Shown: positions 6,305-13,295 of the stretch, piece by piece | Numbering within the stretch: position 1 is the first letter of the stretch | How the letters are laid out: each line of letters starts with the position of its first letter | Assembly (NCBI GenBank): GCA_947445425.1 | Contig: CANFFA010000022.1 | Location: 1-13,488 of the forward strand | Source: Paludibacteraceae bacterium | Lineage (GTDB): Bacteria > Bacteroidota > Bacteroidia > Bacteroidales > Paludibacteraceae | DNA: 13,488 nt | Direction: 5' to 3' | The notes under the pieces: model-generated | Seen by the model: only the letters and a program-made list of their open reading frames with translations | The model's database searches: none | Told to the model about the DNA's origin: nothing | Made by a program: the position numbers and the translations under genes

Positions 6305-7726
6305 ATGGCTTACAGTAGTTTTTTACAAATGAACGAGGAATTTTCACTTTTAATCGTGATGATATCCCTATTAGTATTCGATATATTTGCAACCGAAAAG
6401 TCCATGCGATATTTCCAGCCACTGGCCTTGGTATTGTTCACATTACACACGGTTATAAATTGTATTCCACGTGATGCATTTGAGGTAGCAGGAGGTATGT
6501 TTCACTATGTACCGATGCAAACTTATGTAAAAACGATTCTGAACATTGGAACCTTGATTATTTTACTTCAAGCACATCAATATTTAAATGATGAAGCCAA
6601 TCGTATCAAAAAAGGAGAATTTTATTTCCTTACGTTATCGACTTTGTTGGGAATGTATTTTATGATATCAGCAGGTAATTTTTTGATGTTCTTTATTGGA
6701 CTTGAAACTGCATCTATACCGATGTCCACTTTGGTGGCATTTAACAAAACTGATCACAAAGCAGCAGAGGCTGGAGCAAAATATATTCTATCTGCTGTAT
6801 TTGCCTCTTCCATTTCTCTTTTCGGAATGTCCTTGATTTATGGCACTACGGGAACTTTATACTTCAATGAAATCGCCACTGTTTTCACCGGTACTTCATT
6901 GCAAATGATGGCCTTTGTTTTCTTTGTAGTAGGACTATTTTTCAAAATATCATTGGTCCCTTTCCACCTTTGGACGCCAGATGTGTATGAAGGTTCACAA
7001 ACCAATATCACTTCCTACCTATCGGTTATTTCAAAAGGAGCAGCTGTATTTGTATTGTTTACCTTATTGGTAAAAGTATTCCCGAAAATCATCACCGAAT
7101 GGCAACATATCTTGTACGGCTTAGCCGTATTGAGTATTACTGTAGCCAATCTATTTGCAATTCGCCAACAAAATTTAAAACGTTTCTTGGCTTTCTCCTC
7201 CATTTCTCAAGCAGGCTATATTCTTTTAGCAATTATTAGTGGTACTGCTTTAGGAATGGCCTCTTTGGTCTATTTCGTTCTCGTATACATGTTCTCAAAT
7301 CTTGCTGTCTTTGGTGTACTTTCTGTAATAGAACAACGGACAAAAAAGGTATTAATGTCTGATTACAATGGACTATACCAAACGAATCCAAAATTGAGTA
7401 TCGTAATGATGATTGCTCTATTCTCATTGGCAGGGATTCCACCTTTTGCAGGATTTTTCAGTAAATTCTTCATCTTCTCGGCAGCTGTCCAACAAGGATT
7501 TTATGTTTTGGTATTTATTGCCTTGTTAAACACCATTATTTCATTGTTCTATTATTTATTAGTGATAAAAGCAATGTTCATAGATGTAAATGATGCACCT
7601 ATAGAAAAATTGGAAAGTGATTTTCCCGCAAAAATCAGCTTTGTAATTTGTACTCTGGGCATTTTAATCGTTGGATTGATCAGTAGCTTTTACAATCAAA
7701 TTGCAGTATTCAGTTTCGGTATTTAA
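6305..7726 (+). CDS. nuoN: NADH-quinone oxidoreductase subunit N
   Basis: NuoN is the antiporter-like proton-pumping subunit of complex I nearest to NuoK, and here the last gene of the nuo operon. The 473-aa length is typical. Ion-path residues seen are Glu134 in [12 protein letters not shown] (TM5), Lys214 in [21 protein letters not shown] (TM7), Lys244 in [10 protein letters not shown] (TM8) and Lys387 in [11 protein letters not shown] (TM12). This Glu/Lys/Lys/Lys pattern is what separates NuoN from NuoM, which has Glu in TM12. The segment after DVYEG reads [10 protein letters not shown] instead of the APTPVTAF-type sequence common in the family. ATG 6305 is the start; Met9 is a less likely alternative. 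The stop is followed directly by a strong terminator. Confidence 0.97.
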   Translation: MAYSSFLQMNEEFSLLIVMISLLVFDIFATEKSMRYFQPLALVLFTLHTVINCIPRDAFEVAGGMFHYVPMQTYVKTILNIGTLIILLQAHQYLNDEANRIKKGEFYFLTLSTLLGMYFMISAGNFLMFFIGLETASIPMSTLVAFNKTDHKAAEAGAKYILSAVFASSISLFGMSLIYGTTGTLYFNEIATVFTGTSLQMMAFVFFVVGLFFKISLVPFHLWTPDVYEGSQTNITSYLSVISKGAAVFVLFTLLVKVFPKIITEWQHILYGLAVLSITVANLFAIRQQNLKRFLAFSSISQAGYILLAIISGTALGMASLVYFVLVYMFSNLAVFGVLSVIEQRTKKVLMSDYNGLYQTNPKLSIVMMIALFSLAGIPPFAGFFSKFFIFSAAVQQGFYVLVFIALLNTIISLFYYLLVIKAMFIDVNDAPIEKLESDFPAKISFVICTLGILIVGLISSFYNQIAVFSFGI

Positions 7727-7740
7727 GACCTCAAAACAGA

Positions 7741-7786
7741 AAACAAAAATGCGGTGTTAGACTTAACTTACACCGCATTTTTGTTT
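7741..7786. terminator. Bidirectional rho-independent terminator, 17-bp perfect stem
   Basis: AAACAAAAATGCGGTGT (7741-7757) and its exact complement (7770-7786) enclose a 12-nt loop. The GC-rich inner stem is flanked by A-rich and T-rich tracts on both sides, so it can end transcription in both directions: the nuo operon from the left and the convergent HAD phosphatase gene from the right. It lies 14 bp after the nuoN stop and 12 bp after the phosphatase stop. Confidence 0.92.
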
Positions 7787-7798
7787 AATAGAAAAGGT

Positions 7799-8647
7799 TC
7801 AATTCAAGATATATTTTTCAACGACCTCTGCTACACCATCCTCATTATTCGAAGCCACAATTGCATCGGCATGATGTCGCAAATCTGGATCTACATTATC
7901 CACCCAAATGCCTAGGCCAGCAAATTTAACCATGGTCAAATCGTTACCTGCATTTCCTACCGCAATTACTTCACTCTGCTTAATCCCAAGTTTATCAATT
8001 AGAAAAGCAATACTCGCTGCCTTATCGATTCCCTTTGGCATCACTTCTAAAAAGAATGGTTTTGAGCGTGCAATACTTAAATCAGGTCTAGCTGCTTTCA
8101 ATTTGGGCTCTAACACTTTCAAGTAGTCTGGACTTTCTAATAAAATACACTTCACGGCGGAAGTTTGTACTTCTGCTTTAAAACTGAACACCTTATGCAA
8201 TGGTAATCCTGTCAAACCAAGTTCTACATCAATATACTCAGATTCAGTTTCACTTATGACACCTTTATCGGAATAAGTGATAACATGTACCTTATTTTCA
8301 ACCCCATAGTCATAAATACTATGTACTTCATCCATCGTTAGACTGCGTTCAAAAATCACTTCATTCTGCTTCATGGCTGTTACTACCGCCCCATTAAAAG
8401 AGATGAGATATGAATCAAAAACATCTAACTTTAATTCTTCAGCATATTGTAGCATAGCAGGTGTCGGTCGACCAGAAGCAAGTACCACTTTAACACCCAG
8501 CGCTTGTGCTTTCATTAGCATTTCTTTATTTCTAGCAGAAATACTATAATCATCCCTTAACAAAGTATCATCTAAATCAAGCACTAACATCTTATAAGGA
8601 AGTGAATGTGAACTATCACTTTCAGAAACTGTCAAATCTACAAACAT
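7799..8647 (-). CDS. Cof-type HAD-IIB family phosphatase
   Basis: Cytosolic haloacid-dehalogenase superfamily hydrolase of the Cof/YbiV type, which dephosphorylates small phosphorylated metabolites; the substrate cannot be told from sequence. Core motifs in order are LDLDDTLL (nucleophile Asp24, acid/base Asp26), LASGRP (motif II, Ser59), EVMPKGIDKA (motif III, Lys205) and AVGNAGNDLTM (motif IV, 230-239). The segment from about 85 to 195 between motifs II and III is the C2-type cap. In motif IV the usual GDxxND has Asn232 in place of the first Asp while Asp236 is kept. ATG 8647 gives 282 aa; the ~19 residues before MLVLDLDDT are not part of the fold, so the ATG encoding Met20 is possible. A TAnnTTTG element lies 23 bp upstream of ATG 8647, supporting the longer form. 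Confidence 0.92.
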   Translation of the reverse strand: MFVDLTVSESDSSHSLPYKMLVLDLDDTLLRDDYSISARNKEMLMKAQALGVKVVLASGRPTPAMLQYAEELKLDVFDSYLISFNGAVVTAMKQNEVIFERSLTMDEVHSIYDYGVENKVHVITYSDKGVISETESEYIDVELGLTGLPLHKVFSFKAEVQTSAVKCILLESPDYLKVLEPKLKAARPDLSIARSKPFFLEVMPKGIDKAASIAFLIDKLGIKQSEVIAVGNAGNDLTMVKFAGLGIWVDNVDPDLRHHADAIVASNNEDGVAEVVEKYILN

Positions 8648-8669
8648 ATTATTTAATTAAAATTCAAAA

Positions 8670-8677
8670 CAAAGTTA
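8670..8677 (-). promoter_or_regulatory. Predicted Bacteroidota -7 element for the HAD phosphatase
   Basis: Read on the - strand this is TAACTTTG, an exact match to the Bacteroidota -7 consensus TAnnTTTG. It lies 23 bp before the phosphatase start, implying a 5' leader of roughly 15-20 nt. I see no clear -33 TTG at the usual spacing, so the call rests on one element. Confidence 0.45.
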
Positions 8678-8758
8678 GACTCATTTCAGTTAAAGCTTGT
8701 CTAAATTATGCGATAACTAATTTGAGTGAGTGCTGCAAATATTATTTATTGTACAATC

Positions 8759-9748
8759 CTAATCCTTTAGAATGGTCTCTATTGCTGCCAATTCCTCAGC
8801 ACTAAATTCTATATTCTGCAAACACTGTAATGAATCGGCTAGTTGTGCTGGACGACTTACTCCTATTAATACTGAACTGACACGGCTATCCTTAAGAAGC
8901 CATGCTAGCGCCATTTGTGCTAAGGACTGTCCCCTTTCCAAAGCGATGTCATTGAGTGCTGAAATTTGCTTGATTCTTTCAGGGGTAATCATATCCGACT
9001 TTAGGAAGTGTCCCACAGCGGCTCTTGAATCGGAAGGAATACCATGCAAGTATTTATTGGTCAATAAACCTTGTGCCAATGGAGAAAAAGGGATGCAGCC
9101 AACACCGTATTGGTCTACTAAATCTAACAGACCACCTTCTACCCAGCGCTCAAACATGGAGTATTTGGGTTGGTGAATCAAACAAGGGGTTCCCATTTGC
9201 TTGAGAATTTCAAATGCTTTTGCAGCCTGCTCCACTTTATAATTAGAAAGTCCAACGTACAAAGCCTTACCTTGACGAACAATTAAATCCAAAGCAGCCA
9301 TACTTTCTTCCAATGGCGTTTCAGGATCTGGTCGGTGGTGATAGAAAATATCGACATAATCCAACTTCATCCTTTTTAGACTTTGATCTAAACTCGATAC
9401 TAGGTACTTTTTTGAACCCCAATCTCCATAAGGACCATCCCACATTGTATAACCTGCCTTGGTAGAGATAATCATCTCGTCACGATGCGCTTTAAAATCC
9501 TCATTAAAAACACGACCAAAATTCGTTTCAGCACTTCCAGGGGGAGGTCCGTAATTATTGGCCAAATCAAAATGGGTTATCCCGCTATCAAAGGCCAATC
9601 GAAGTATACTACGATAATTCTCTGTTAGATCCACGTCACCGAAATTGTGCCATAATCCCAATGAAAGGGCAGAGAGTTTAATTCCACTCTTGCCGCAACG
9701 GCGATAAATCATCTCTGAGTAGCGATTGGTGTTTGCTTGATAAGTCAT
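8759..9748 (-). CDS. gpr: Aldo/keto reductase, L-glyceraldehyde 3-phosphate reductase type
   Basis: NADPH-dependent aldo/keto reductase closely resembling E. coli YghZ/Gpr (also named MgrA), which reduces L-glyceraldehyde 3-phosphate and can act on methylglyoxal. The match is colinear from the first residues: CGKSGIKLSALSLGLWHNFG, then THFDLANNYGPPPGSAE. The (beta/alpha)8 catalytic tetrad is Asp61, Tyr66, Lys97 (ISTKAGY) and His138 (FYHHRPD). Cofactor-end motifs IPFSPLAQGLLTNKYL (about 219-234) and SSVLIGVSRPAQL (about 291-303) are present. The 329-aa length is slightly shorter than E. coli (346 aa) at the C-terminus. The start ATG at 9748 fits because homologues begin at the same point. It is the upstream neighbour of the HAD phosphatase (111 bp gap), and both may act on sugar phosphates, but the phosphatase appears to have its own promoter. 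The physiological substrate is inferred from family. Confidence 0.93.
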   Translation of the reverse strand: MTYQANTNRYSEMIYRRCGKSGIKLSALSLGLWHNFGDVDLTENYRSILRLAFDSGITHFDLANNYGPPPGSAETNFGRVFNEDFKAHRDEMIISTKAGYTMWDGPYGDWGSKKYLVSSLDQSLKRMKLDYVDIFYHHRPDPETPLEESMAALDLIVRQGKALYVGLSNYKVEQAAKAFEILKQMGTPCLIHQPKYSMFERWVEGGLLDLVDQYGVGCIPFSPLAQGLLTNKYLHGIPSDSRAAVGHFLKSDMITPERIKQISALNDIALERGQSLAQMALAWLLKDSRVSSVLIGVSRPAQLADSLQCLQNIEFSAEELAAIETILKD

Positions 9749-9848
9749 TTAAGTATCTTTTTATTTCGACTGACTAGTTATTTTCCGTACTCTGAACAAT
9801 GTCAGTAATAGGAAAGATATAATTTCGTGTTTTTTGTTTGCTCCAAAA

Positions 9849-9959
9849 AGTATTTATTTGAACGCAAAGATGCAAAGGTGCTAAGACGAGAAGAAATTTA
9901 CATACTGTATATCTGAACTTTGCGTCTTCTAAACTTAGTTCTTGGCGTTCAAAAACACT
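9849..9959. repeat. MITE-like palindromic repeat, copy A
   Basis: A core of about 97 bp (9857-9953) is bounded by a perfect 9-bp inverted repeat, TTTGAACGC and GCGTTCAAA. With one gap the arms extend outward through AGTRTTT (9849-9865 and 9945-9959). Inside, octad-like units GCAAAGAT, GCAAAGGT and GCTAAGAC start at 9864-9880, and AAGACG (9883-9888) pairs with CGTCTT (9923-9928). No ORF is present, so any mobility would need enzymes supplied in trans. Copy B lies about 400 bp away in direct orientation. Confidence 0.65.
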
Positions 9960-10157
9960 AAAACAACTTATCGGAGTAGTCTCGATATTACGACATTATA
10001 TTGTTCGAATCACTTATTAAAATCATCTAAAATGAGTTCTATGGCATATTAATTTTCCTACGAACATAGAGATTTTACGCCCAATACCTGAATATTAAAT
10101 TTCCGATCAAAGATACGAATAAAATTATTGACTCTATAAAGGACCTATTTAAAAAAC

Positions 10158-10180
10158 TCCTCTATGTTTTGCATAGAGGA
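10158..10180 (-). terminator. Orphan intrinsic terminator on the minus strand
   Basis: TCCTCTATG (10158-10166) pairs perfectly with CATAGAGGA (10172-10180) around a 5-nt loop. Six A at 10151-10156 become a T6 tract after the stem on the - strand, the form of a rho-independent terminator. No gene ends nearby: serB stops about 285 bp upstream and already has its own terminator. It could be a second safety terminator or the end of an unseen small RNA. Confidence 0.55.
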
Positions 10181-10262
10181 ATTGGAGTAAACAGATTTAA
10201 ACAGCTAGCAAAACAAGTATTTTCCTAGCAATATTATTGGATCCATTCCGTAAAGAAACTTC

Positions 10263-10358
10263 TGAAAAAGAAGCGAAGGTGCTAAGACGCAATGAAACTT
10301 ATGTGCTGTATAGCGTAGCTTTGCGACTTAAAACTTAGTTCTTCGCTTTCAAAAACTA
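10263..10358. repeat. MITE-like palindromic repeat, copy B
   Basis: Aligned with copy A it keeps AAGGTGCTAAGACG exactly (10275-10288), then CTGTATA, CTTTGCG, AACTTAGTTCTT and TTCAAAAAC in the same order and near-equal spacing. Its terminal arms have drifted but still pair as AAGCGAAG (10271-10278) and CTTCGCTT (10341-10348). Both arms differ from copy A yet remain complementary, which points to conservation of the pairing. Orientation is direct relative to copy A. Confidence 0.65.
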
Positions 10359-10398
10359 TATCAAATAAGTTTACGTAAGCAAGTTCAAAATCAAAGTT

Positions 10399-10446
10399 CA
10401 AAAATATACGCCTTTAAAACAGAAATAGCATCTGTCTTAAAGGCGT
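10399..10446 (-). terminator. serB rho-independent terminator
   Basis: A 16-bp stem with one mismatch (10408-10423 and 10431-10446, outer core ACGCCTTTAA) closes a 7-nt loop. On the - strand it is followed by a T-rich tract (complement of 10399-10404). It begins 19 bp after the serB stop and fits the end of the serB transcription unit. Confidence 0.85.
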
Positions 10447-10465
10447 GTAATATTAGTCCTATTAT

Positions 10466-11704
10466 TTATTTAACCAACTTCTTCTCATCAATATGTATAT
10501 CCCTGAATCCCAAGAAATACAATACCCCATCCAATCCAAAAGTGGATATAGATTGACTCGCATTGGCCTTAACAGTTGGTTTAGCATGGAAAGCAATGCC
10601 CAATCCGGCTAAATTCAACATGGGCAAATCATTGGCGCCATCCCCTACTGCAATGACTTGTTCTAATTCAATTTTCTCCACCTGTGCAATAAGTCTCAAA
10701 AGCTCCGCCTTTCGCTTTCCATCAACGATATCCCCTAAATGTCTACCTGTCAATTTGCCATTTTCAATTTCAAGTTCATTGGCATAAACATAATCAACAT
10801 CAAAACGCTTTTTCAAGTAATTTCCAAAGTAATTAAATCCACCAGAAAGAATTGCAATTTTAAATCCGCATTTTTTCAAGATTGACATTAACCTATCAGC
10901 CCCTTCCATAATGGGTAAACTATTTGCAACCTCTGCCATTACAGATTCATCCAATCCTTTTAACAACGCAACACGCTGCTTAAAACTATCACTAAAATCA
11001 AGTTCTCCCCGCATCGCAGCTTCGGTAATTGCCCTTACCTCCTCGCCCACACCTGCACGATCGGCAAGCTCATCAATAACCTCAGTCTTTATGAGGGTAG
11101 AATCCATGTCAAAGCAAATCAAGCGGCGATTGCGGCGGTACATATCATCCTTTTGGAAGGAGATATCTATCCCCAATTCTGATGAATACTGTAGGAATTG
11201 TGCTGAAAGTAAACTTTTATCCTTTAACTCTCCACGAACCGATAATTCTACGCAAAAGCGTCCATCATCCTCATTCTTAGCGTCTAATGAAGGGCGTCCC
11301 GTTAACCTTTTTATAGAATCAATATTTAATTCCTGTTCTAGCAATGCTTTGGTAACAAAAGCCAATTGAGCCGCAGTAATCACTCTACCCAAAACGGTGA
11401 CCACGTACCTATTTTTTCCTTGTCGTCCAACCCAGTTGGTATATCGTTCTTCAGTCACTGGAGTAAATCGAACGGTCACGTTAATTTCAGAACACTTGAA
11501 AAGAACCTCCTTTAGAATGCTGCCAGAATCAGAATGATTTGAAACCCTGAATAAAATTCCTAGTGACAAAGTCTGATGAATATCTGCTTGTCCAATATCT
11601 AAAATAGAAGCATTGTATTTACCTAGAATTAGCATGATAGCACTGGTTACCCCTGGCTTATCTTCTCCTGAAATACTAATTAAAATAATTTCGCTGTTTG
11701 ACAT
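10466..11704 (-). CDS. serB: Phosphoserine phosphatase with two N-terminal ACT domains
   Basis: SerB removes phosphate from O-phospho-L-serine, the last step of serine synthesis, in the cytosol. The HAD core is complete: CFDMDSTL (nucleophile Asp199, Asp201), LSGGF (Ser287), DIVDGKRKAELL (Lys332) and AVGDGANDLPM (Asp355, Asp359), followed by LGIAFHAKPTV as in E. coli SerB. Residues 1-80 (ISISGEDKPGVTSAIM) form one ACT domain and about 98-182 (YVVTVLGRVITAAQLAFV) a second. ACT pairs of this kind in long SerB proteins (as in mycobacterial SerB2) bind amino acids, so serine feedback is plausible but inferred. At 412 aa it is of the long class (E. coli SerB is 322 aa). ATG 11704 is the start. mltF lies 66 bp upstream without an obvious promoter between, so co-transcription is possible. 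Confidence 0.95.
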   Translation of the reverse strand: MSNSEIILISISGEDKPGVTSAIMLILGKYNASILDIGQADIHQTLSLGILFRVSNHSDSGSILKEVLFKCSEINVTVRFTPVTEERYTNWVGRQGKNRYVVTVLGRVITAAQLAFVTKALLEQELNIDSIKRLTGRPSLDAKNEDDGRFCVELSVRGELKDKSLLSAQFLQYSSELGIDISFQKDDMYRRNRRLICFDMDSTLIKTEVIDELADRAGVGEEVRAITEAAMRGELDFSDSFKQRVALLKGLDESVMAEVANSLPIMEGADRLMSILKKCGFKIAILSGGFNYFGNYLKKRFDVDYVYANELEIENGKLTGRHLGDIVDGKRKAELLRLIAQVEKIELEQVIAVGDGANDLPMLNLAGLGIAFHAKPTVKANASQSISTFGLDGVLYFLGFRDIHIDEKKLVK

Positions 11705-11770
11705 GTTTAATTGTAATTTTTAATTTTACCTTATTCTCATAATTTAAAATCATGAGCAATAAATTGTGAT

Positions 11771-13147
11771 TTATTTTCTTCCTGAATATTTATCATAAGT
11801 ATCGAGAATATTCTGCACGTAGCGAACTGTTAGTTTCCCCCTAAAAATACCATATTTCACTACAGGATCCTTATAAAATTCGGGTTCGCTCTTTTTAAGT
11901 AGATAATACTCAACATTATTGTACCAAATTTGTGGATTCTTACCGTATTTGGAGGATAAGGCCATTGCGTCCATAATATGTGAAGGACCACAATTATATC
12001 CTGCCAAAATGAACTTAATACGCTCCTCTTTGTCCGTTACTTTACGAAACAAAAGGTTTAGACTTTTAATATATTGAACACCAGCTTCTATATTCATCTC
12101 CGGATTAAATGCATTTTGTTTTGTCAAACCAAAACTAAAGGCTGTATTTGGCATTAACTGCATCAGTCCAACTGCACCAGCCCATGATACTTGAGAAGAA
12201 TCAAAACGAGACTCATGAAAAGAAACGGCAGCCAATAGCTTCCAATCCCAATTAATCAATTTCGCATATTTCTTGAACAAATGATCATAAGGTGAAATGG
12301 CACCCGTTGGAATCTTTACTTTTCTCTGAGTAAAATAAGGACTTTTCTCCCAATACTTACTACTAATGGCCGCAATAAACTGCTCGGTATCTGAAGTTTT
12401 TTCCCACTCTTGAATACTTTTTTGCAATTGGACACTTTCCGCCCGAATCAACCAACCATTAGACTGCCTAAATCCAACGTCCATTCTACAATCAAGTCGC
12501 TTATAAAAAGTTTTATACAGCAATCCAGTATTCCGATATGCAAGCGTATAGGGAATCTTCTTCTCAGCTACCTTCTCTATCAAGTCTTCAGTAGTTAGCG
12601 AATCATCGGCGACTACAATATCAATCCCTCCACCCACTTCTTCATTTAAGGTCTCCAAACGTTCATGAAAGACGCTGTTAGCCTCTACAACAACTGACTT
12701 GCCAACAAGTTCAGTGACATCTATCAAAGCCTTGGCACCCATGTTTTGAACCAAAACTTGATACGATTGATTTTGTGGGAATACAAAACTAAAATTCTTT
12801 TTTAATGCCTTCGTTTCTGTTAAATGATATGCCACTAGATCAACCTTCCTCTCTTTCAAGAGTTGAACCATTTCACTTTCACTATTGGCTACAGTCACTT
12901 TCAAATTTAACTTTAAGTTACTCGCTAATTGTTGAGCCATTTCATAATCATAACCCATCCATTCGTCACGGTACAAAAAATAGGAAGTAGCGCCATACAT
13001 TGTTGCAACTCTCAAAGTATCAGACACAATCATCTGCTTCAAATCAACCGGAGTGGTAGAAGTTAAAGTCCGTTTATTCTTATACCCACAGGAAGTGAGT
13101 AAAAGAAAGGGAAGTATGAAGAGAATATACAGCTGGAACTTCTGCAT
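11771..13147 (-). CDS. mltF: MltF-like membrane-bound lytic murein transglycosylase lipoprotein
   Basis: Predicted lipoprotein that cleaves peptidoglycan to 1,6-anhydromuropeptides. The N-terminus is a lipoprotein signal peptide: basic start, hydrophobic stretch, and lipobox LLTSC with lipidated Cys20. Residues about 40-265 form a family-3 solute-binding (periplasmic amino-acid-binding-like) domain, beginning DTLRVATMYGATSYF. Residues about 285-450 form the SLT catalytic domain: catalytic Glu312 in SFHESRFDSS, AGAVGLMQLMPNTA, NIEAGVQYI and AGYNCGPSH. This SBP-SLT order defines MltF (family 1E). The 458-aa length is normal (E. coli 518 aa). AYNAG, the usual late motif, reads GYNCG here. ATG 13147 is directly preceded by a 70-bp heptad array. 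No TAnnTTTG is seen in the 148-bp upstream spacer, so it may be transcribed with the exonuclease gene upstream. Confidence 0.93.
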   Translation of the reverse strand: MQKFQLYILFILPFLLLTSCGYKNKRTLTSTTPVDLKQMIVSDTLRVATMYGATSYFLYRDEWMGYDYEMAQQLASNLKLNLKVTVANSESEMVQLLKERKVDLVAYHLTETKALKKNFSFVFPQNQSYQVLVQNMGAKALIDVTELVGKSVVVEANSVFHERLETLNEEVGGGIDIVVADDSLTTEDLIEKVAEKKIPYTLAYRNTGLLYKTFYKRLDCRMDVGFRQSNGWLIRAESVQLQKSIQEWEKTSDTEQFIAAISSKYWEKSPYFTQRKVKIPTGAISPYDHLFKKYAKLINWDWKLLAAVSFHESRFDSSQVSWAGAVGLMQLMPNTAFSFGLTKQNAFNPEMNIEAGVQYIKSLNLLFRKVTDKEERIKFILAGYNCGPSHIMDAMALSSKYGKNPQIWYNNVEYYLLKKSEPEFYKDPVVKYGIFRGKLTVRYVQNILDTYDKYSGRK

Positions 13148-13148
13148 T

Positions 13149-13218
13149 TTCAGTGTTTAAGGTTTAGTGATGAACGTTTAATGATGAATGATTAACGTTC
13201 AGTGATCAGTGATTAAGT
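13149..13218. repeat. Ten-unit heptad array (WTNARNG) upstream of mltF
   Basis: Ten uninterrupted 7-bp units fit [AT]T-N-A-R-N-G with one deviation in the last unit. Examples are TTTAGTG, TTTAATG and ATTAACG. It is the longest array in the window and the same family as 2082-2116 and, inverted, 4687-4714. It ends 1 bp before the mltF ATG; on the coding strand the units read CAYTNAW, the same sense as the array before nuoM. Confidence 0.85.
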
Positions 13219-13256
13219 TTTACCTCGCATAGCCAGGCATAAGTACTATAACTCAG

Positions 13257-13291
13257 TTGTCTTTAATCTTTTGTCTTTAATCTTTTGTCTT
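13257..13291. repeat. Heptad array TTGTCTT/TAATCTT after the exonuclease stop
   Basis: Five strict 7-bp units alternate TTGTCTT and TAATCTT, giving a near-perfect 14-bp repeat. It begins 4 bp after the exonuclease stop codon (- strand, where units read AAGACAA/AAGATTA). TAA at 13264, 13278 and 13292, and TTA at 13263, 13277 and 13291, occupy three frames on each strand. Confidence 0.85.
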
Positions 13292-13295
13292 TAAA

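Larger units (their letters stand above)
9749..10465. other. 717-bp gene-free region between the reductase and serB genes
   Basis: I find no credible protein gene, tRNA or rRNA here. It holds two copies of a palindromic ~95-bp repeat, an orphan minus-strand terminator and the serB terminator. The reductase promoter should lie here: TATCTTTC (- strand, 9812-9819) is a one-mismatch TAnnTTTG about 60 bp from its start, and TATCTTTG (- strand, 10108-10115) is an exact match about 360 bp away. Neither has a good -33 TTG. Confidence 0.6.

Noticed and set aside
7799..9748. The phosphatase and reductase as one dedicated detoxification operon
   Set aside because: They are in the same direction, but a 111-bp gap with a TAnnTTTG element before the phosphatase suggests separate transcription. 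No shared substrate can be shown.
10316..10323. TAGCTTTG on the plus strand as a promoter
   Set aside because: It matches TAnnTTTG but lies inside repeat copy B, is not kept in copy A, has no gene downstream on that strand and no -33 element.
10911..11369. 152-aa ORF on the plus strand opposite serB
   Set aside because: It is a Ser-rich shadow frame of serB, with no start context, domain or neighbour supporting it.
11758..11775. AT-only hairpin overlapping the mltF stop as a terminator
   Set aside because: The AATAAAT/ATTTATT stem has no G-C pairs and no T-run after it, so it is unlikely to terminate transcription.
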